A stretch of 64,000 nt of DNA, taken from Actinoplanes octamycinicus (GTDB taxonomy: Bacteria; Actinomycetota; Actinomycetes; Mycobacteriales; Micromonosporaceae). Under the pieces are notes generated by a model. The model did not search any database and had not been told where the DNA came from. It worked only from the letters and a program-made list of their open reading frames with translations. The stretch spans positions 9,405,501 through 9,469,500 of the forward strand of contig NZ_JACHNB010000001.1 in NCBI RefSeq assembly GCF_014205225.1. The letters are read 5' to 3'. A program made the translations under genes and the position numbers. This document shows positions 41,204-50,780 of this stretch, one piece after another (within the stretch, counting starts at the first letter, position 1; each line of letters begins with the position of its first letter).

Positions 41204-42793
41204 GTGACCACCGAAGCACCCGCGGCCCCGCCGTCGGCCTGGGCGCCGCTGCGGATCGCGGCCTTCCGCGCCCTGTGGCTGGCGCTGCTGGCCAGCAACA
41301 TCGGCACCTGGATGCAGACCGTCGGCGCACAGTGGCTGCTGGTCGAGCAGTCCGGCACCGACACCCTGGTGGCGGTGGTGCAGACCGCCAGCACCCTGCC
41401 GATCGTGCTGCTGGCGCTGCCGTCCGGCGCGCTGGCCGACATCTTCGACCGGCGGCGGCTGCTGATCGCCGTGCAGATCTTCCTGGCCGGGGTCGGCGCG
41501 CTGCTGACCGGCCTGACCGTGGCCGGGCACATGCCGCCGAGCCTGCTGCTGACCCTGACCTTCGGGCTCGGCGCGGGTCAGGCGCTGACCGCGCCGGCCT
41601 GGCAGGCGCTCATCCCGGAGCTGGTGCCGCGGGCCCAGCTCGCCTCCGCGTCGGCGCTCGGCGCGATCAGCATGAACCTGGCCCGGGCGGTCGGCCCGGC
41701 GGTGGCCGGTGTGCTGATCGCGCAGACCGGCACCGGCGTGGTGTTCGGCCTCAACACCCTGTCGTTCCTGGCGTTCGCGCTGGTCCTGTGGCGGTGGCGG
41801 CCGGCTGCCGGCGGTTCGGCCGGCCTGCCCGAGCCGTTCGCCGCCGCGATGCGGGCCGGCAGCCGGTACGTCCGGCACTCCCCGGTGGTCCGCCGCATCC
41901 TGCTGCGCGCCGGCCTGTTCCTGGTGCCGGGCAGTGCGCTCTGGGCCCTGCTGCCGCTGGTCGCCAGCCGCCGGCTCGGGCTCGGCTCGGGTGGCTACGG
42001 GGTGCTGCTGGGCGCGGTCGGCGCCGGTGCGGTCGCCGGCGCGCTGCTGCTCCCGCGGATCCGGGCCCGCTGGTCGCTGAACCGGCTGCTGGTGGTGGCG
42101 AGCACCGGCTTCGCGGCGGTCCTGGCCGCGCTCGCGCTGGTCCGTTCCGAGGTGGCCGTGGTGATCACGCTGCTGCCCGCCGGGATCGCCTGGGTGATGG
42201 TGCTGTCCAGCGTCAACGCCGCGATGCAGCTGTTCCTGCCCGGCTGGGTGCGCGCCCGCGGCCTGGCCGTCTACCAGATGGTCTTCGCCGGGGCGCAGGC
42301 CGCCGGGGCGCTCGCCTGGGGCGCGCTGTCCGACCTGGCCGGGCTGCCCGCCGCGCTGCTGGCGGCGGCCGCGCTGATGCTGGCCGGCGCGGTCACGGTG
42401 CGCTGGTGGGCGCTGCGCGACACCAGCGGGCTGAACCGGGAACCGGCGGTCTACTGGCCGGAACCGCACCTGGAGATCGACCCGGGGGACCACGACGGGC
42501 CGGTGCTGGTGCTCGCCCGCTACCCGGTCAGCCCGGCGCGCGAGGCGGCCTTCGTCGAGGCGATGGCCGACGTGCGGCGCAGCCGGCTGCGGACCGGCGC
42601 GGCCCGCTGGGGACTGTTCCGCGACGGCGAGGACGCCGGCCGGTTCGTCGAGGTCTACCTGGTGCCGAGCTGGGACGAGCACCTGCGGCAGCACACCGGC
42701 CGGCTGACCGGCACCGACCAGGTGATCGAGGAGCGGGCCCGGGCGCTCGCCGACGGGCCGCCCGAGGTGAGCCACCTGCTGTCCCGGGACTGA
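41204..42793 (+). CDS. MFS transporter (EntS-like) with C-terminal monooxygenase-like domain
   Basis: This 529-residue protein starts with GTG at 41204. The first 410 residues are an MFS permease with about 12 hydrophobic segments and motif A-like ALADIFDRRRLL. LIPELVPRAQLASASALGAI marks the EntS/MFS_3 exporter group. The last 110 residues form a soluble domain resembling an antibiotic-biosynthesis-monooxygenase (ABM) fold (PVLVLARYPVSPAREAAFVEAM ... VEVYLVPSWDEHLRQH). It probably exports a small metabolite; the substrate is not evident. Confidence 0.9.
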   Translation: MTTEAPAAPPSAWAPLRIAAFRALWLALLASNIGTWMQTVGAQWLLVEQSGTDTLVAVVQTASTLPIVLLALPSGALADIFDRRRLLIAVQIFLAGVGALLTGLTVAGHMPPSLLLTLTFGLGAGQALTAPAWQALIPELVPRAQLASASALGAISMNLARAVGPAVAGVLIAQTGTGVVFGLNTLSFLAFALVLWRWRPAAGGSAGLPEPFAAAMRAGSRYVRHSPVVRRILLRAGLFLVPGSALWALLPLVASRRLGLGSGGYGVLLGAVGAGAVAGALLLPRIRARWSLNRLLVVASTGFAAVLAALALVRSEVAVVITLLPAGIAWVMVLSSVNAAMQLFLPGWVRARGLAVYQMVFAGAQAAGALAWGALSDLAGLPAALLAAAALMLAGAVTVRWWALRDTSGLNREPAVYWPEPHLEIDPGDHDGPVLVLARYPVSPAREAAFVEAMADVRRSRLRTGAARWGLFRDGEDAGRFVEVYLVPSWDEHLRQHTGRLTGTDQVIEERARALADGPPEVSHLLSRD

Positions 42794-42796
42794 GGC

Positions 42797-43273
42797 TCAG
42801 GTACGGCCGTCCCGCTCCTGTGCCTGGCGCAGCGTCTTCTCGTGCGGCACCCAGTCGGCCAGCCGCACCGGGTAACCGTCCCGTTTCAGCCGCCGCACCA
42901 CGTCCGGGTCGTCGTCGACGATCACCGTGATGGTCCGGTCGGCGGCCAGCCGGCGCACCCGGGCCGCCTTGTACTCCTGTGCCGGGCGCCGGTCGTGCTC
43001 CGGCCGCATCAGCAGCCGGCCGGCGGGCAGCTCGTGCCGGGCGAACCAGTGCTCGGTCACCGCCCGCAGGTGCTCGGGCCGGCCGGTGAGCCAGACCAGG
43101 TCGTGGTCGCGGGCGAACTCGTGGACCAGGTCGACGCCGTCGGTCAGCGCCGGGTCCCGGTCGGCGGCGGCGAAGAACGCCGCCCAGTTCTTCGGCCGGT
43201 TCGCGATGTGCCGCAGCCGGTGCCGCACGTCGGCGACCACCCCATCCACGTCGAACACGGCCACCGGCTTCAT
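42797..43273 (-). CDS. HAD-family phosphatase
   Basis: This 158-residue protein starts at ATG 43273. The catalytic DxD motif is VFDVDGVVADVRHRL. LVWLTGRPEHLRAVTEHWFAR provides the Ser/Thr motif, and TVIVDDDPDVVRRLKRDG provides the late Asp pair. The pattern matches the phosphatase domain linked to polynucleotide kinases or acid phosphatases; the substrate is unknown. It lies tail-to-tail with the MFS gene and 28 bp downstream of the POT transporter gene on the same strand. Confidence 0.85.
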   Translation of the reverse strand: MKPVAVFDVDGVVADVRHRLRHIANRPKNWAAFFAAADRDPALTDGVDLVHEFARDHDLVWLTGRPEHLRAVTEHWFARHELPAGRLLMRPEHDRRPAQEYKAARVRRLAADRTITVIVDDDPDVVRRLKRDGYPVRLADWVPHEKTLRQAQERDGRT

Positions 43274-43301
43274 GATCGAAGCTTCGCACAGTGCCGGTGG
43301 G

Positions 43302-44759
43302 TCAGCGGACGCCACCCATCAACCGGGTGATCGGCCGGGCCGCCGCGGCCAGCGCCACCCCGAGCAGGATCGCCACCAGTCCGAGCACCCCGAAGTACGC
43401 CGTCTCGTGCTCGGCGCTGTAGAACGTGGCGAGCGTGCCGGACGCGGCGGTGCCCAGCGCGATCGACAGGAAGAACAGCGCCACCATCTGGGTGTGGAAG
43501 GCGTGCGGCGCCAGCTTGGTGGCCAGCGACAGCCCGACCGGCGAGAGCAGCAGCTCGGCCACCGTGAACACCAGCAGGATGCCGGCCAGCGCGATCAGCG
43601 GGGTGCTGTTCGGCCCGCCGCCGGCGAACGGCAGGAACAGCAGGAACGCCACACCCATCAGCGCGGTCCCGGCGGCGAACTTGATCGGGGTGGACGGCTG
43701 CCGGTCGCCGAGTTTGGTCCACAGCGCGGCGAACACCCCGGACAGGACGATGATGAAGACCGGGTTGATCGACTGCACCCAGGAGACCGGCATCTCCCAG
43801 CCGGCCACATCGCGATCGAGGCGTTCGTCCGAATAGATCGTGACAACCGTGAATTGCTGCTGATACAGCGACCAGAAGGCGGCGCTGGCCAAGAACATCG
43901 GCAGGAACGCCACCACCCGGCGCCGTTCGGTCCGGTCCAGTTTGTGGCTGGTCAGGATCACCGTGAAATACGCGGTGGCGGCCAGCACGCTCAGCACCAC
44001 CACCACCGTGGACAGCCGGTCCGCGGTCATCCAGGTCAGCGCCGAGACCACGATGGCGGTGACCGCGGCCAGGATCACCACGATGACCACCGGGCGGCGC
44101 GACGCGGGCAGCGGGTTCGGCACCTCGCGGCCCGCCGCCGGCAGGTTGCGGCGGCCCAGCGTGTACTGGGTCAGGCCGATCGCCATGCCGACCGCGGCCA
44201 GCCCGAATCCCCAGTGGAAGCCGGCGGTCTCCTGCAGCAGGCCGGTGAGCAGCGGCCCGGCCAGCGCGCCCAGGTTGATGCCCAGGTAGAACAGGGAGAA
44301 CCCGGCGTCGCGCCGCTCGTCGTGCTCGTCGTAGAGGCTGCCGACCATCGAGGTGGCGTTCGCCTTGACGCCACCGCTGCCGACCGCCACCAGCATCAGG
44401 CCGACCCCGACGCCGAGCAGGCCGGGGAGCGCGGCCAGCGCGATGTGCCCGCACATCACCAGGATCGCGCTGAGGAACAGCACCCGCTCCGAGCCGAGCA
44501 GCCGGTCGGCGACCCAGGCGCCGAGCACCGTGGAGAGGTAGACGGCGCCGCCGTACGCCCCGACGATGCTGGTCGCGGTGTCCTGGTTGATGCCCAGGCC
44601 GCCCTCGGCCGCCGAGTAGTACAGGTAGATCAGCAAGATCCCCTGCATGCCGTAGAACGAGAAACGTTCCCACAGCTCCACGCCGAACAGGTTGGCCAGC
44701 GCCGGAGGCTGCCCGAAGAACGTCCGGCCGGTGCGCGCCACAGGTGCGGTATCGGTCAT
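43302..44759 (-). CDS. POT/PTR-family proton-dependent oligopeptide transporter
   Basis: This 485-residue permease starts at ATG 44759. It shows the PTR family segments FSFYGMQGILLIYLYYS, LGAWVADRLLGSERVLFLSA and FSLFYLGINLGALAGPLLTG, with 12-14 transmembrane helices. It should import di- and tripeptides with protons. An unusually long inverted repeat (44827-44868) lies upstream. Confidence 0.92.
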   Translation of the reverse strand: MTDTAPVARTGRTFFGQPPALANLFGVELWERFSFYGMQGILLIYLYYSAAEGGLGINQDTATSIVGAYGGAVYLSTVLGAWVADRLLGSERVLFLSAILVMCGHIALAALPGLLGVGVGLMLVAVGSGGVKANATSMVGSLYDEHDERRDAGFSLFYLGINLGALAGPLLTGLLQETAGFHWGFGLAAVGMAIGLTQYTLGRRNLPAAGREVPNPLPASRRPVVIVVILAAVTAIVVSALTWMTADRLSTVVVVLSVLAATAYFTVILTSHKLDRTERRRVVAFLPMFLASAAFWSLYQQQFTVVTIYSDERLDRDVAGWEMPVSWVQSINPVFIIVLSGVFAALWTKLGDRQPSTPIKFAAGTALMGVAFLLFLPFAGGGPNSTPLIALAGILLVFTVAELLLSPVGLSLATKLAPHAFHTQMVALFFLSIALGTAASGTLATFYSAEHETAYFGVLGLVAILLGVALAAAARPITRLMGGVR

Positions 44760-44826
44760 GCCGATGACTCCACTCTGACATCGACCTCGGTGAAGCCCAT
44801 CACGTACCCGCCGGAGACCCGGGACA

Positions 44827-44868
44827 AAACCGCTTTCCGGTACGAATGGTCGTACCGGAAAGCGGTTT
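44827..44868. other. Perfect 19-bp inverted repeat between divergent starts
   Basis: Arms AAACCGCTTTCCGGTACGA (44827-44845) and its exact inverse (44850-44868) flank loop ATGG. It would form a very stable hairpin. It lies between the divergent POT transporter (start 44759) and PhyH-like gene (start 44956), where a terminator is unexpected. It could be a terminator for a lost gene or a regulatory structure. Confidence 0.6.
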
Positions 44869-44955
44869 CGCTCTCAGCAGTCGCCGCCGGGCAGGACCTG
44901 CGCCGGCTTGAGCGCGCCGCGAAATGCGTCGACACGGTCCGCTGCCGTGGCCAGG

Positions 44956-45744
44956 ATGGGCCGCGTGGATGTGGACGGGTTCGTGCGGGACGGGTGGACT
45001 GTGGTCCGCGGGGCGTTCGACGCGGCCACCGCGGCCGCCTGCCGGGAGATCATCTGGGAGCGGCTGGGCGAGCACGGGGTGCGCGCCGACGACCGCGGCA
45101 CCTGGCAGCCACCGCTGATCAGGATCGGCACCCCGGCCGGTGAGCCGTTCCGGCGGGCGGCGGCCTCCCCGGCGCTCGTCGCGGCCTACGACGAGCTGAT
45201 CGGTCCCGGCCGCTGGGCCGCGAACCCGGACATCGGCGGCACCGTCCCGGTCCGCTTCCCGTCCGAGGACTTCCCGGGCGAGATCGGCTGGCACATCGAG
45301 GGCTCCTGGTGGGGCGGCGACGACTGGTGGGCCGATGTCCACTCCCGAGCGCGCGGCCTGCTCGCCCTCTTCCTCTTCTCCGACGTCGGCCCGGACGACG
45401 CGCCCACGAAGCTGATCGTCGGCTCGCACCGCTACGCCGCCGCGGCCCTGGCCACCAAGGGCGAGGCGGGCATGCCCGGCGGCGATGTCGCCGCCCTGCT
45501 GCGCCCGTCCACCTTCTGCCGGACGACCGCCGAAGCCACCGGCTCGGCCGGCGACGTCTACCTGTGCCACCCGTTCATCGTGCACACCGCCACCTGGCCA
45601 CACCGCGGCACCGAGCCCCGCATGATGGCCCAGCCGGCGATCAACGCCGCCGGCTTCACCCTGGACGGCTCCGACCCGTCCCCGGTCGCCCGGGCCATCG
45701 TCGAGGGCCTCACCGACACCAGCCAGCTCCGTCCCCTCCCCTGA
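44956..45744 (+). CDS. Phytanoyl-CoA dioxygenase-like (PhyH) protein
   Basis: This 262-residue protein starts at ATG 44956 (MGRVDVDGFVRDGWTVVRGA). It contains the PhyH core EIGWHIEGSWW and the distal FIVHTATWPHRGTEPRMM, which supplies His and Arg for Fe(II)/2-oxoglutarate. The usual H-x-D metal triad is H-x-E here (His113, Glu115), so metal binding may be altered. The substrate cannot be inferred. The 255 bp that follow contain only an unsupported short frame. Confidence 0.82.
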   Translation: MGRVDVDGFVRDGWTVVRGAFDAATAAACREIIWERLGEHGVRADDRGTWQPPLIRIGTPAGEPFRRAAASPALVAAYDELIGPGRWAANPDIGGTVPVRFPSEDFPGEIGWHIEGSWWGGDDWWADVHSRARGLLALFLFSDVGPDDAPTKLIVGSHRYAAAALATKGEAGMPGGDVAALLRPSTFCRTTAEATGSAGDVYLCHPFIVHTATWPHRGTEPRMMAQPAINAAGFTLDGSDPSPVARAIVEGLTDTSQLRPLP

Positions 45745-45999
45745 CCAGCGACGCGCATCCTCCCGGTACGGGGTCGTCCGTCACGGCCCCGGGGGCGTTT
45801 CGTCCGCGTCCTCCCGGGGCCGTGACGCCACCAGGCGGAGCGAGGCGCCCGGGAAGGGCACCGCCGCCAGGAACTCGACCAGGCCCCCGTCGAAGGTGGG
45901 CCAGTCCTCCCGTCGGATGTCACGGTGGTGGACACCTGAGCGGGCGCGGGCGTGGACAGGATCGCCCGGAGCGGTCAGGATCCGGGGGTGCGGTGGGTG

Positions 46000-46845
46000 A
46001 TGACGGCGCGGGGGCTGCGGCGGTGGGCGATCCACTCGTTCGCCGCGTTCGGGGTGGCGGCGCTGCTGCTGCAGTCCTATCAGGCGATCTGGGACAGACC
46101 GCTGTGGCCCGGGCACGCCGGCCAGGTCGCGGCCGCGGTCGCGATCGCCTCTGTGCTGTACGGGCTGGTCCGCACCCGCCCGGCGAAAGCCGTGGTCCGG
46201 GACCTGAGACGGCCCGGGTGCCGGATCGAGGTGGTGCCCGGCGACCTGTTCGAGCAGGACGAGTCGCACCTGGTCATCGGGTTCACCGACACCTTCGACA
46301 CGGACGTGACCGACGACCGGGTGGTGCAGGCCGGCAGCGTGCAGGGCCAGTTCCTGCGGCGCGTCTACGACGGTGACCAGCGCCGGCTCGACGCCGAGCT
46401 GGAGAAGCTGCTGGCGGCCGAGCCGGTGGTCGCCGAGCTGACCCGTGCGACGAAGCCGTACGGAAAACTGCGTCGTCATCTGATCGGGACCGTTCTGGTG
46501 CTGGGTGACCCGCGCCGGCATTTCTTCGCCGTCGCCTACAGCCGGATGGGGCCGAACCTGGTCGCCCAGTCGTCGGCGGATCAGCTCTGGCAGAGCCTGA
46601 GCCGGCTCTGGGCGGCGGTGCACGAGCACGGCCAGCGGCGGCCGGTCGCGATGCCGGTGGTCGGCGCCACCCTGGCCCGGGTGGACGCGCTGGACCGGGA
46701 GGCGCTGCTGCGGCTGATCCTGCTGTCCTTCGTGGCCGCCTCCCGCGACCAGCTGGTCACCACCCGGCTCCGGGTGGTGCTGCGCCCGGACGAGTTCGCC
46801 GAGGTGAACCGGGCCGAGCTGCAGGCGTTCCTCGATTCGATCTGA
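46000..46845 (+). CDS. Transmembrane-Macro domain protein resembling Thoeris ThsA
   Basis: This 281-residue protein starts at ATG 46000. Two N-terminal transmembrane helices (WAIHSFAAFGVAALLLQSYQ and GQVAAAVAIASVLYGLV) precede a macro-type domain with EVVPGDLFEQDESHLVIGFT, DTFDTDVTDD and GSVQGQFLRRV. That pattern matches the DUF6430/ThsA macro domain as I know it; in type II Thoeris, TM-Macro effectors respond to a TIR-made ADP-ribose signal. No TIR gene adjoins it here. The assignment rests on recall of the family and should be tested by profile search. Confidence 0.75.
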   Translation: MTARGLRRWAIHSFAAFGVAALLLQSYQAIWDRPLWPGHAGQVAAAVAIASVLYGLVRTRPAKAVVRDLRRPGCRIEVVPGDLFEQDESHLVIGFTDTFDTDVTDDRVVQAGSVQGQFLRRVYDGDQRRLDAELEKLLAAEPVVAELTRATKPYGKLRRHLIGTVLVLGDPRRHFFAVAYSRMGPNLVAQSSADQLWQSLSRLWAAVHEHGQRRPVAMPVVGATLARVDALDREALLRLILLSFVAASRDQLVTTRLRVVLRPDEFAEVNRAELQAFLDSI

Positions 46846-46917
46846 GTCGAAGCAGCCGTTGCCGGTGGGCGAGCGGCCGTGGTTGAGTGGACTCGCCACG
46901 ACGTCCTGGGGGTAATC

Positions 46918-47616
46918 GTGACCGCTGCCGCGCCTCGCCGGCCGAACCCCTGGGCCCCCGGCACCTTCCTCGGCAGCCTGCCCACCGAGGTGGCCCTGGC
47001 GCTGGTCGCCGACAGCGTGAAACGCCCCTTTCCGGCCGGCCGGGCGCTGCTCCGCGAGGGCGACCGGGACACCCACGTCGTCCTGCTGATCCGTGGCTTC
47101 GTCAAGGCGACCACCGCGGTCGACGGGGTGGAGACGCTGCTCGGCATCCGGATCCCCGGCGAGGTGGTCGGCGAGATCGGCGCGCTGACCGGTGAGCCGC
47201 GCACCGCGACCGTGACCGCGTGCGGGCCGGTCACCGCCGGGCAGGTCAACCGGGGCGACTTCGAGGCCTTCCTGCGCCGGCGGCAGGACGCGTCCGCGCT
47301 GATCGCCGCGGCGATGGCCCGGCAGCTGCGGTGGGCGAACCGGCGGCGGACGGACTTCGCCGCGTTCCCGGCGCACATCCGGCTGGCCCGGCTGCTCGCC
47401 GAGATCGCCGACGTGTGCGGGCGGCCCCGGCCGGACGGCGGCGTCGAGATCGCGGTGCCGCTGAGCCAGCCCGACCTGGCCTCGATGATCGCGATCGCCC
47501 AGGCCACCGTCCAGAAGGCACTGCACGAGCTGCGCGACGCCGGGCTGATCGCCACCGGATACCGCCGGCTGGTGATCACCGATCTGGAGAAGCTGAGGCT
47601 CGCCGCCGAGTTGTGA
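46918..47616 (+). CDS. Crp/Fnr-family transcription regulator
   Basis: This 232-residue regulator starts with GTG at 46918. The cyclic-nucleotide-binding-like domain reads FPAGRALLREGDRDTHVVLL then GEVVGEIGALTGEPRTATVTA. The winged HTH near the C-terminus reads LSQPDLASMIAIAQATVQKALHEL. No cysteine cluster for an Fe-S centre is visible, so it is more Crp- than Fnr-like. It lies 72 bp after the TM-Macro gene, same strand, and could be co-transcribed with it. The 282 bp that follow show no gene. Confidence 0.92.
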   Translation: MTAAAPRRPNPWAPGTFLGSLPTEVALALVADSVKRPFPAGRALLREGDRDTHVVLLIRGFVKATTAVDGVETLLGIRIPGEVVGEIGALTGEPRTATVTACGPVTAGQVNRGDFEAFLRRRQDASALIAAAMARQLRWANRRRTDFAAFPAHIRLARLLAEIADVCGRPRPDGGVEIAVPLSQPDLASMIAIAQATVQKALHELRDAGLIATGYRRLVITDLEKLRLAAEL

Positions 47617-47898
47617 CCCGGGAATTCCGGAGAACCCCTACCAGTAGGAGATCCGGCGTCCCCGGCGAGCCCACCATCGAGCGGTGAGAGTCGCGGCGTC
47701 CGTTTCCAAAACCGGACATCCGGCTGATAACCGATGTCATCCCGGCGAGAGTGATGCGCCGGACGACGAGCGGGTAAACCCCTTGAGGCAATTAACTTGA
47801 TCACTCCAGCGGACCAGAATCGGCAGTCCACCCTCGGACCACGGCGAGCACGCGAGGGAGCACACACTGGACACCCACGGACGCGGCGGGGCACCGTC

Positions 47899-50697
47899 GT
47901 GAGCGGCCCGATCGTCGGCCGCGCCCGCGAGCTCGCGGTGCTGCACCAGGCGCTCGACGACACCAAGGACGGCCGCGGCGGCTGCCACGTGATCTTCGGG
48001 CCGCCCGGCATCGGCAAGTCCCGGCTGCTGCTGGCCGCCGGCGACCACGCCGACGAGCGGGACATCGCGGTGGCCGCCCGGGAGGCGTTCCGGCACGACC
48101 TGGCCGCGCCGCTGGTCACCCTGGCCGGCGCGCTGCGCGCGTGCAGCCCGCCGACCGGCGACTTCGCCTGGCTGTCCGGCGTGGACGACCACCCGACCGG
48201 CAACTATGCCAAGATCCACCGGTTGCGCGACTCGCTGGAGCGGTTCGCGGCCGCGCAGCCGCTGCTCATCGTGATCGACGACGCGCACTGGATGGACGAG
48301 CTGAGCGCGCTCGCCGTGCGCGAGCTGGTGCCGGCGCTCGCCTCGTTCCCGGTCCGCTGGCTGCTGGCCAGCCGCACCCAGCCGGCCGACACCCCGGGCG
48401 GGCAGACGCTGAGCTGGTTGTCGCAGCGCGGCACCCCGATCCACCTGGACGTGCTCGACGACGAGGCGACCGAGCGGCTGTGCGTCGAGCGGATCGGCGC
48501 CCGGGTGGACAACACCGTGCTGGCCCTGGTGGCCGGGTGCGGCGGTTTCCCGCTGCGGATCGAGCAGCTGCTGGACGCGCTGCTGGCCACCCGGCAGATC
48601 ATGGTGGCCGACGGGATCGCCACGGTGGTCGGCGAGGACCTGCCGTCCAGCTTCGTCGCCACGGTCCGGGAGATCGTCGGCAGCCTGTCCGCGGACGCCC
48701 AGCGGCTGCTGCGCTCGGTGTCGGTGCTGGACCGGCCGTTCGACATCGAGAGCGGGGCCCGGCTGATGGGCAGCCAGGACCCGGCCGAGCTGTTCGGGCT
48801 GATCGACGAGGTGACCACCTCCGGGCTGCTGGTCGAGGACCAGGACGGGCTGGTCTTCCGGCACGCGCTGGTGCACCAGGCCGTACAGAACAGCCTCGGC
48901 AACTCCCAGGCGCAGCTGCTGCACGGCAAGGCGGCGGTGCTCGCCCGGGAGCGCGGCCGGCCGACCGCGGAGATCGCGGGTCATCTGCTGCGCAGCGGGC
49001 GGGTGGGGGCCGGCGCGGCGGTCGAGATGCTGCGCGGCACGGCCGCCGGGGTCGCGGCAACGGCCCCGGCGACCGCCGCCGACCTGATGCTGCAGGCGCT
49101 GCAGGCGATCGGCGAGCACGACCCGGCCCGGCCGGCGATCATCGCGGACACGGTCGGCCTGCTCGCCTCGGCCGGCCGGGTGTCCAAGGCGCACGAGCTG
49201 GGCATCGAAGCGCTGCGCGCGGAGCTGGACCCGGCCACCCGGGCGACCATCCAGCTCGGCCTGGCCGAGGCGTTCAAGCACGCCGGGCAGAACGCCAAGG
49301 CCGCCGAGTTCGCCGAGGACGGGCTGAACCAGCCGAAGATCGCCGAGGACGTCCGGGCCCGGCTGCACGCGGTCCGCGCACACGCCACGTTCTACCTGGA
49401 CGATCTGACCGCCGCGGACGCGGCCGGCGCCGAGGCGGCCCGGATCGGCCGCGAGCACGAGCCGGGCGCGGCGGTGTTCGGCCTGACCGCGCGCAGCCTG
49501 GTGGCCGGGGCGGAGGGCCGGCTGGACGAGGCGCTCGGGCACGCCAGCCGGGCCACCGAGCTGGCCGACACGGTGCGCGGGCCGGCGCTGCACCGGCACC
49601 CGCGGATCTGGCTGGCGAACGCGCTGATCGCGCTGGACCGGTTCGACGAGGCGGAGCAGGCGCTGCGCCGCGGCCGGCAGGAGTCGGACGCGCTGGGCAC
49701 CGCCTGGGCCCAGCCGCTCTGGCACTACCACTGGGCGGCGCTGCTGACCGCCCGCGGCCGGCTCGACGACGCGGTGGCCGAGGCCGACGCCGGGGTGACC
49801 ACGGCGGAGCAGCTGACCGCGTACCAGCTGGCCGTCCCGCTGCTCGGCACGCTGGTCAAACTGGCCGTGCTGCGCGGCGACCCGGATCAGGGCCGCGGGC
49901 TGCTGGAGCGGATGCGCGAGCTGCTCGGCACCGGGATCACCGCGGCGCCGGAGGACGTGATCTGGCCGGAGGCCACCCTGCTGCTCGCCGAGGGCGCCAC
50001 CCGGGAGGCGTTCGCCCTGCTGCCCGGCCTCTACGACACGGCGGTCGAGCGGCCCACCCTGATCGTGCAGCACCCCGGGATCGCGGCCACCCTGGTCCGG
50101 CTGGCCACGGCGGTCGGCGACCCGGGGCGGGCCGAGGCGATCGCCGCGAGCGCGGCCGGGCTGGCCCGGCGCAACCCGCAGTCGCACGCCGCGGCCGGGG
50201 CGGCCGAGCACGCCATGGGGGTGCTCGGCCGCGACCCGCGGCGGCTGCAGGCGGCCGTGCAGCGGTTCCGGCTCAGCCGGCGGCCGCTGGCGCTGGCCGC
50301 CGCGCTGGCCGACGCGGCCGAGCTGGCCCGTGCGACCGGCACGGCCGGTGACCGGGCCGGGGTCCGCGGCTGGTACGACGAGGCCCTCGGCCTGTGCGCC
50401 TCGGCCGGCGCGCACGGGCTGCGCCAGCGGCTGGAGTCCGGCCTCGGCGCCTGGCTGGGCGCCGTGCTGCCGGAGCCGCCGCCGGACCAGCGGGAGACCT
50501 GCCTGCCCTCGCTCTCCCCGGCCGAGCGGCCGGTGGCGCTGCTGGTCGCCCAGGGGATGACCAACATCGTGGTGGCCCGGCAGCTGAACCTGTCCCCGCA
50601 CACCGTGGACAGCCACCTCCGCAAGATCTTCATGAAGCTGGACATCCGCAGCCGCGTCGAGCTGGCCGCCCTGGTGGCCCGGGAATGTCACGGCTGA
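47899..50697 (+). CDS. LuxR-family regulator with AAA ATPase domain (LAL type)
   Basis: This 932-residue protein starts with GTG at 47899 (SGPIVGRARELAVLHQAL). Walker A is GPPGIGKSR and Walker B LLIVIDDAHWMD. A long TPR-like helical region spans roughly 370-850. The C-terminal GerE HTH reads LSPAERPVALLVAQGMTNIVV then LSPHTVDSHLRKIFMKLDI. LAL regulators commonly control secondary metabolism or catabolic genes. The FAD monooxygenase downstream is a possible target. Confidence 0.92.
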   Translation: MSGPIVGRARELAVLHQALDDTKDGRGGCHVIFGPPGIGKSRLLLAAGDHADERDIAVAAREAFRHDLAAPLVTLAGALRACSPPTGDFAWLSGVDDHPTGNYAKIHRLRDSLERFAAAQPLLIVIDDAHWMDELSALAVRELVPALASFPVRWLLASRTQPADTPGGQTLSWLSQRGTPIHLDVLDDEATERLCVERIGARVDNTVLALVAGCGGFPLRIEQLLDALLATRQIMVADGIATVVGEDLPSSFVATVREIVGSLSADAQRLLRSVSVLDRPFDIESGARLMGSQDPAELFGLIDEVTTSGLLVEDQDGLVFRHALVHQAVQNSLGNSQAQLLHGKAAVLARERGRPTAEIAGHLLRSGRVGAGAAVEMLRGTAAGVAATAPATAADLMLQALQAIGEHDPARPAIIADTVGLLASAGRVSKAHELGIEALRAELDPATRATIQLGLAEAFKHAGQNAKAAEFAEDGLNQPKIAEDVRARLHAVRAHATFYLDDLTAADAAGAEAARIGREHEPGAAVFGLTARSLVAGAEGRLDEALGHASRATELADTVRGPALHRHPRIWLANALIALDRFDEAEQALRRGRQESDALGTAWAQPLWHYHWAALLTARGRLDDAVAEADAGVTTAEQLTAYQLAVPLLGTLVKLAVLRGDPDQGRGLLERMRELLGTGITAAPEDVIWPEATLLLAEGATREAFALLPGLYDTAVERPTLIVQHPGIAATLVRLATAVGDPGRAEAIAASAAGLARRNPQSHAAAGAAEHAMGVLGRDPRRLQAAVQRFRLSRRPLALAAALADAAELARATGTAGDRAGVRGWYDEALGLCASAGAHGLRQRLESGLGAWLGAVLPEPPPDQRETCLPSLSPAERPVALLVAQGMTNIVVARQLNLSPHTVDSHLRKIFMKLDIRSRVELAALVARECHG

Positions 50698-50780
50698 TCC
50701 CGTGGACGCGTGATGTGCCGGGCGACCGTTCCGGCCCACGATGACGGTAGGTGCCCGCGATGTGCCGGGAAGGACCGGAA

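Noticed and set aside
44874..45131. 85-codon minus-strand frame before the hairpin at 44827-44868
   Set aside because: Mostly antisense to the PhyH-like gene; only the last 28 codons lie outside it, not enough to call a gene.
45784..45935. Short minus-strand frame ending GASLRLVASRPREDADETPPGP
   Set aside because: Looks protein-like but has no start codon in frame nearby and no family; possibly a remnant.
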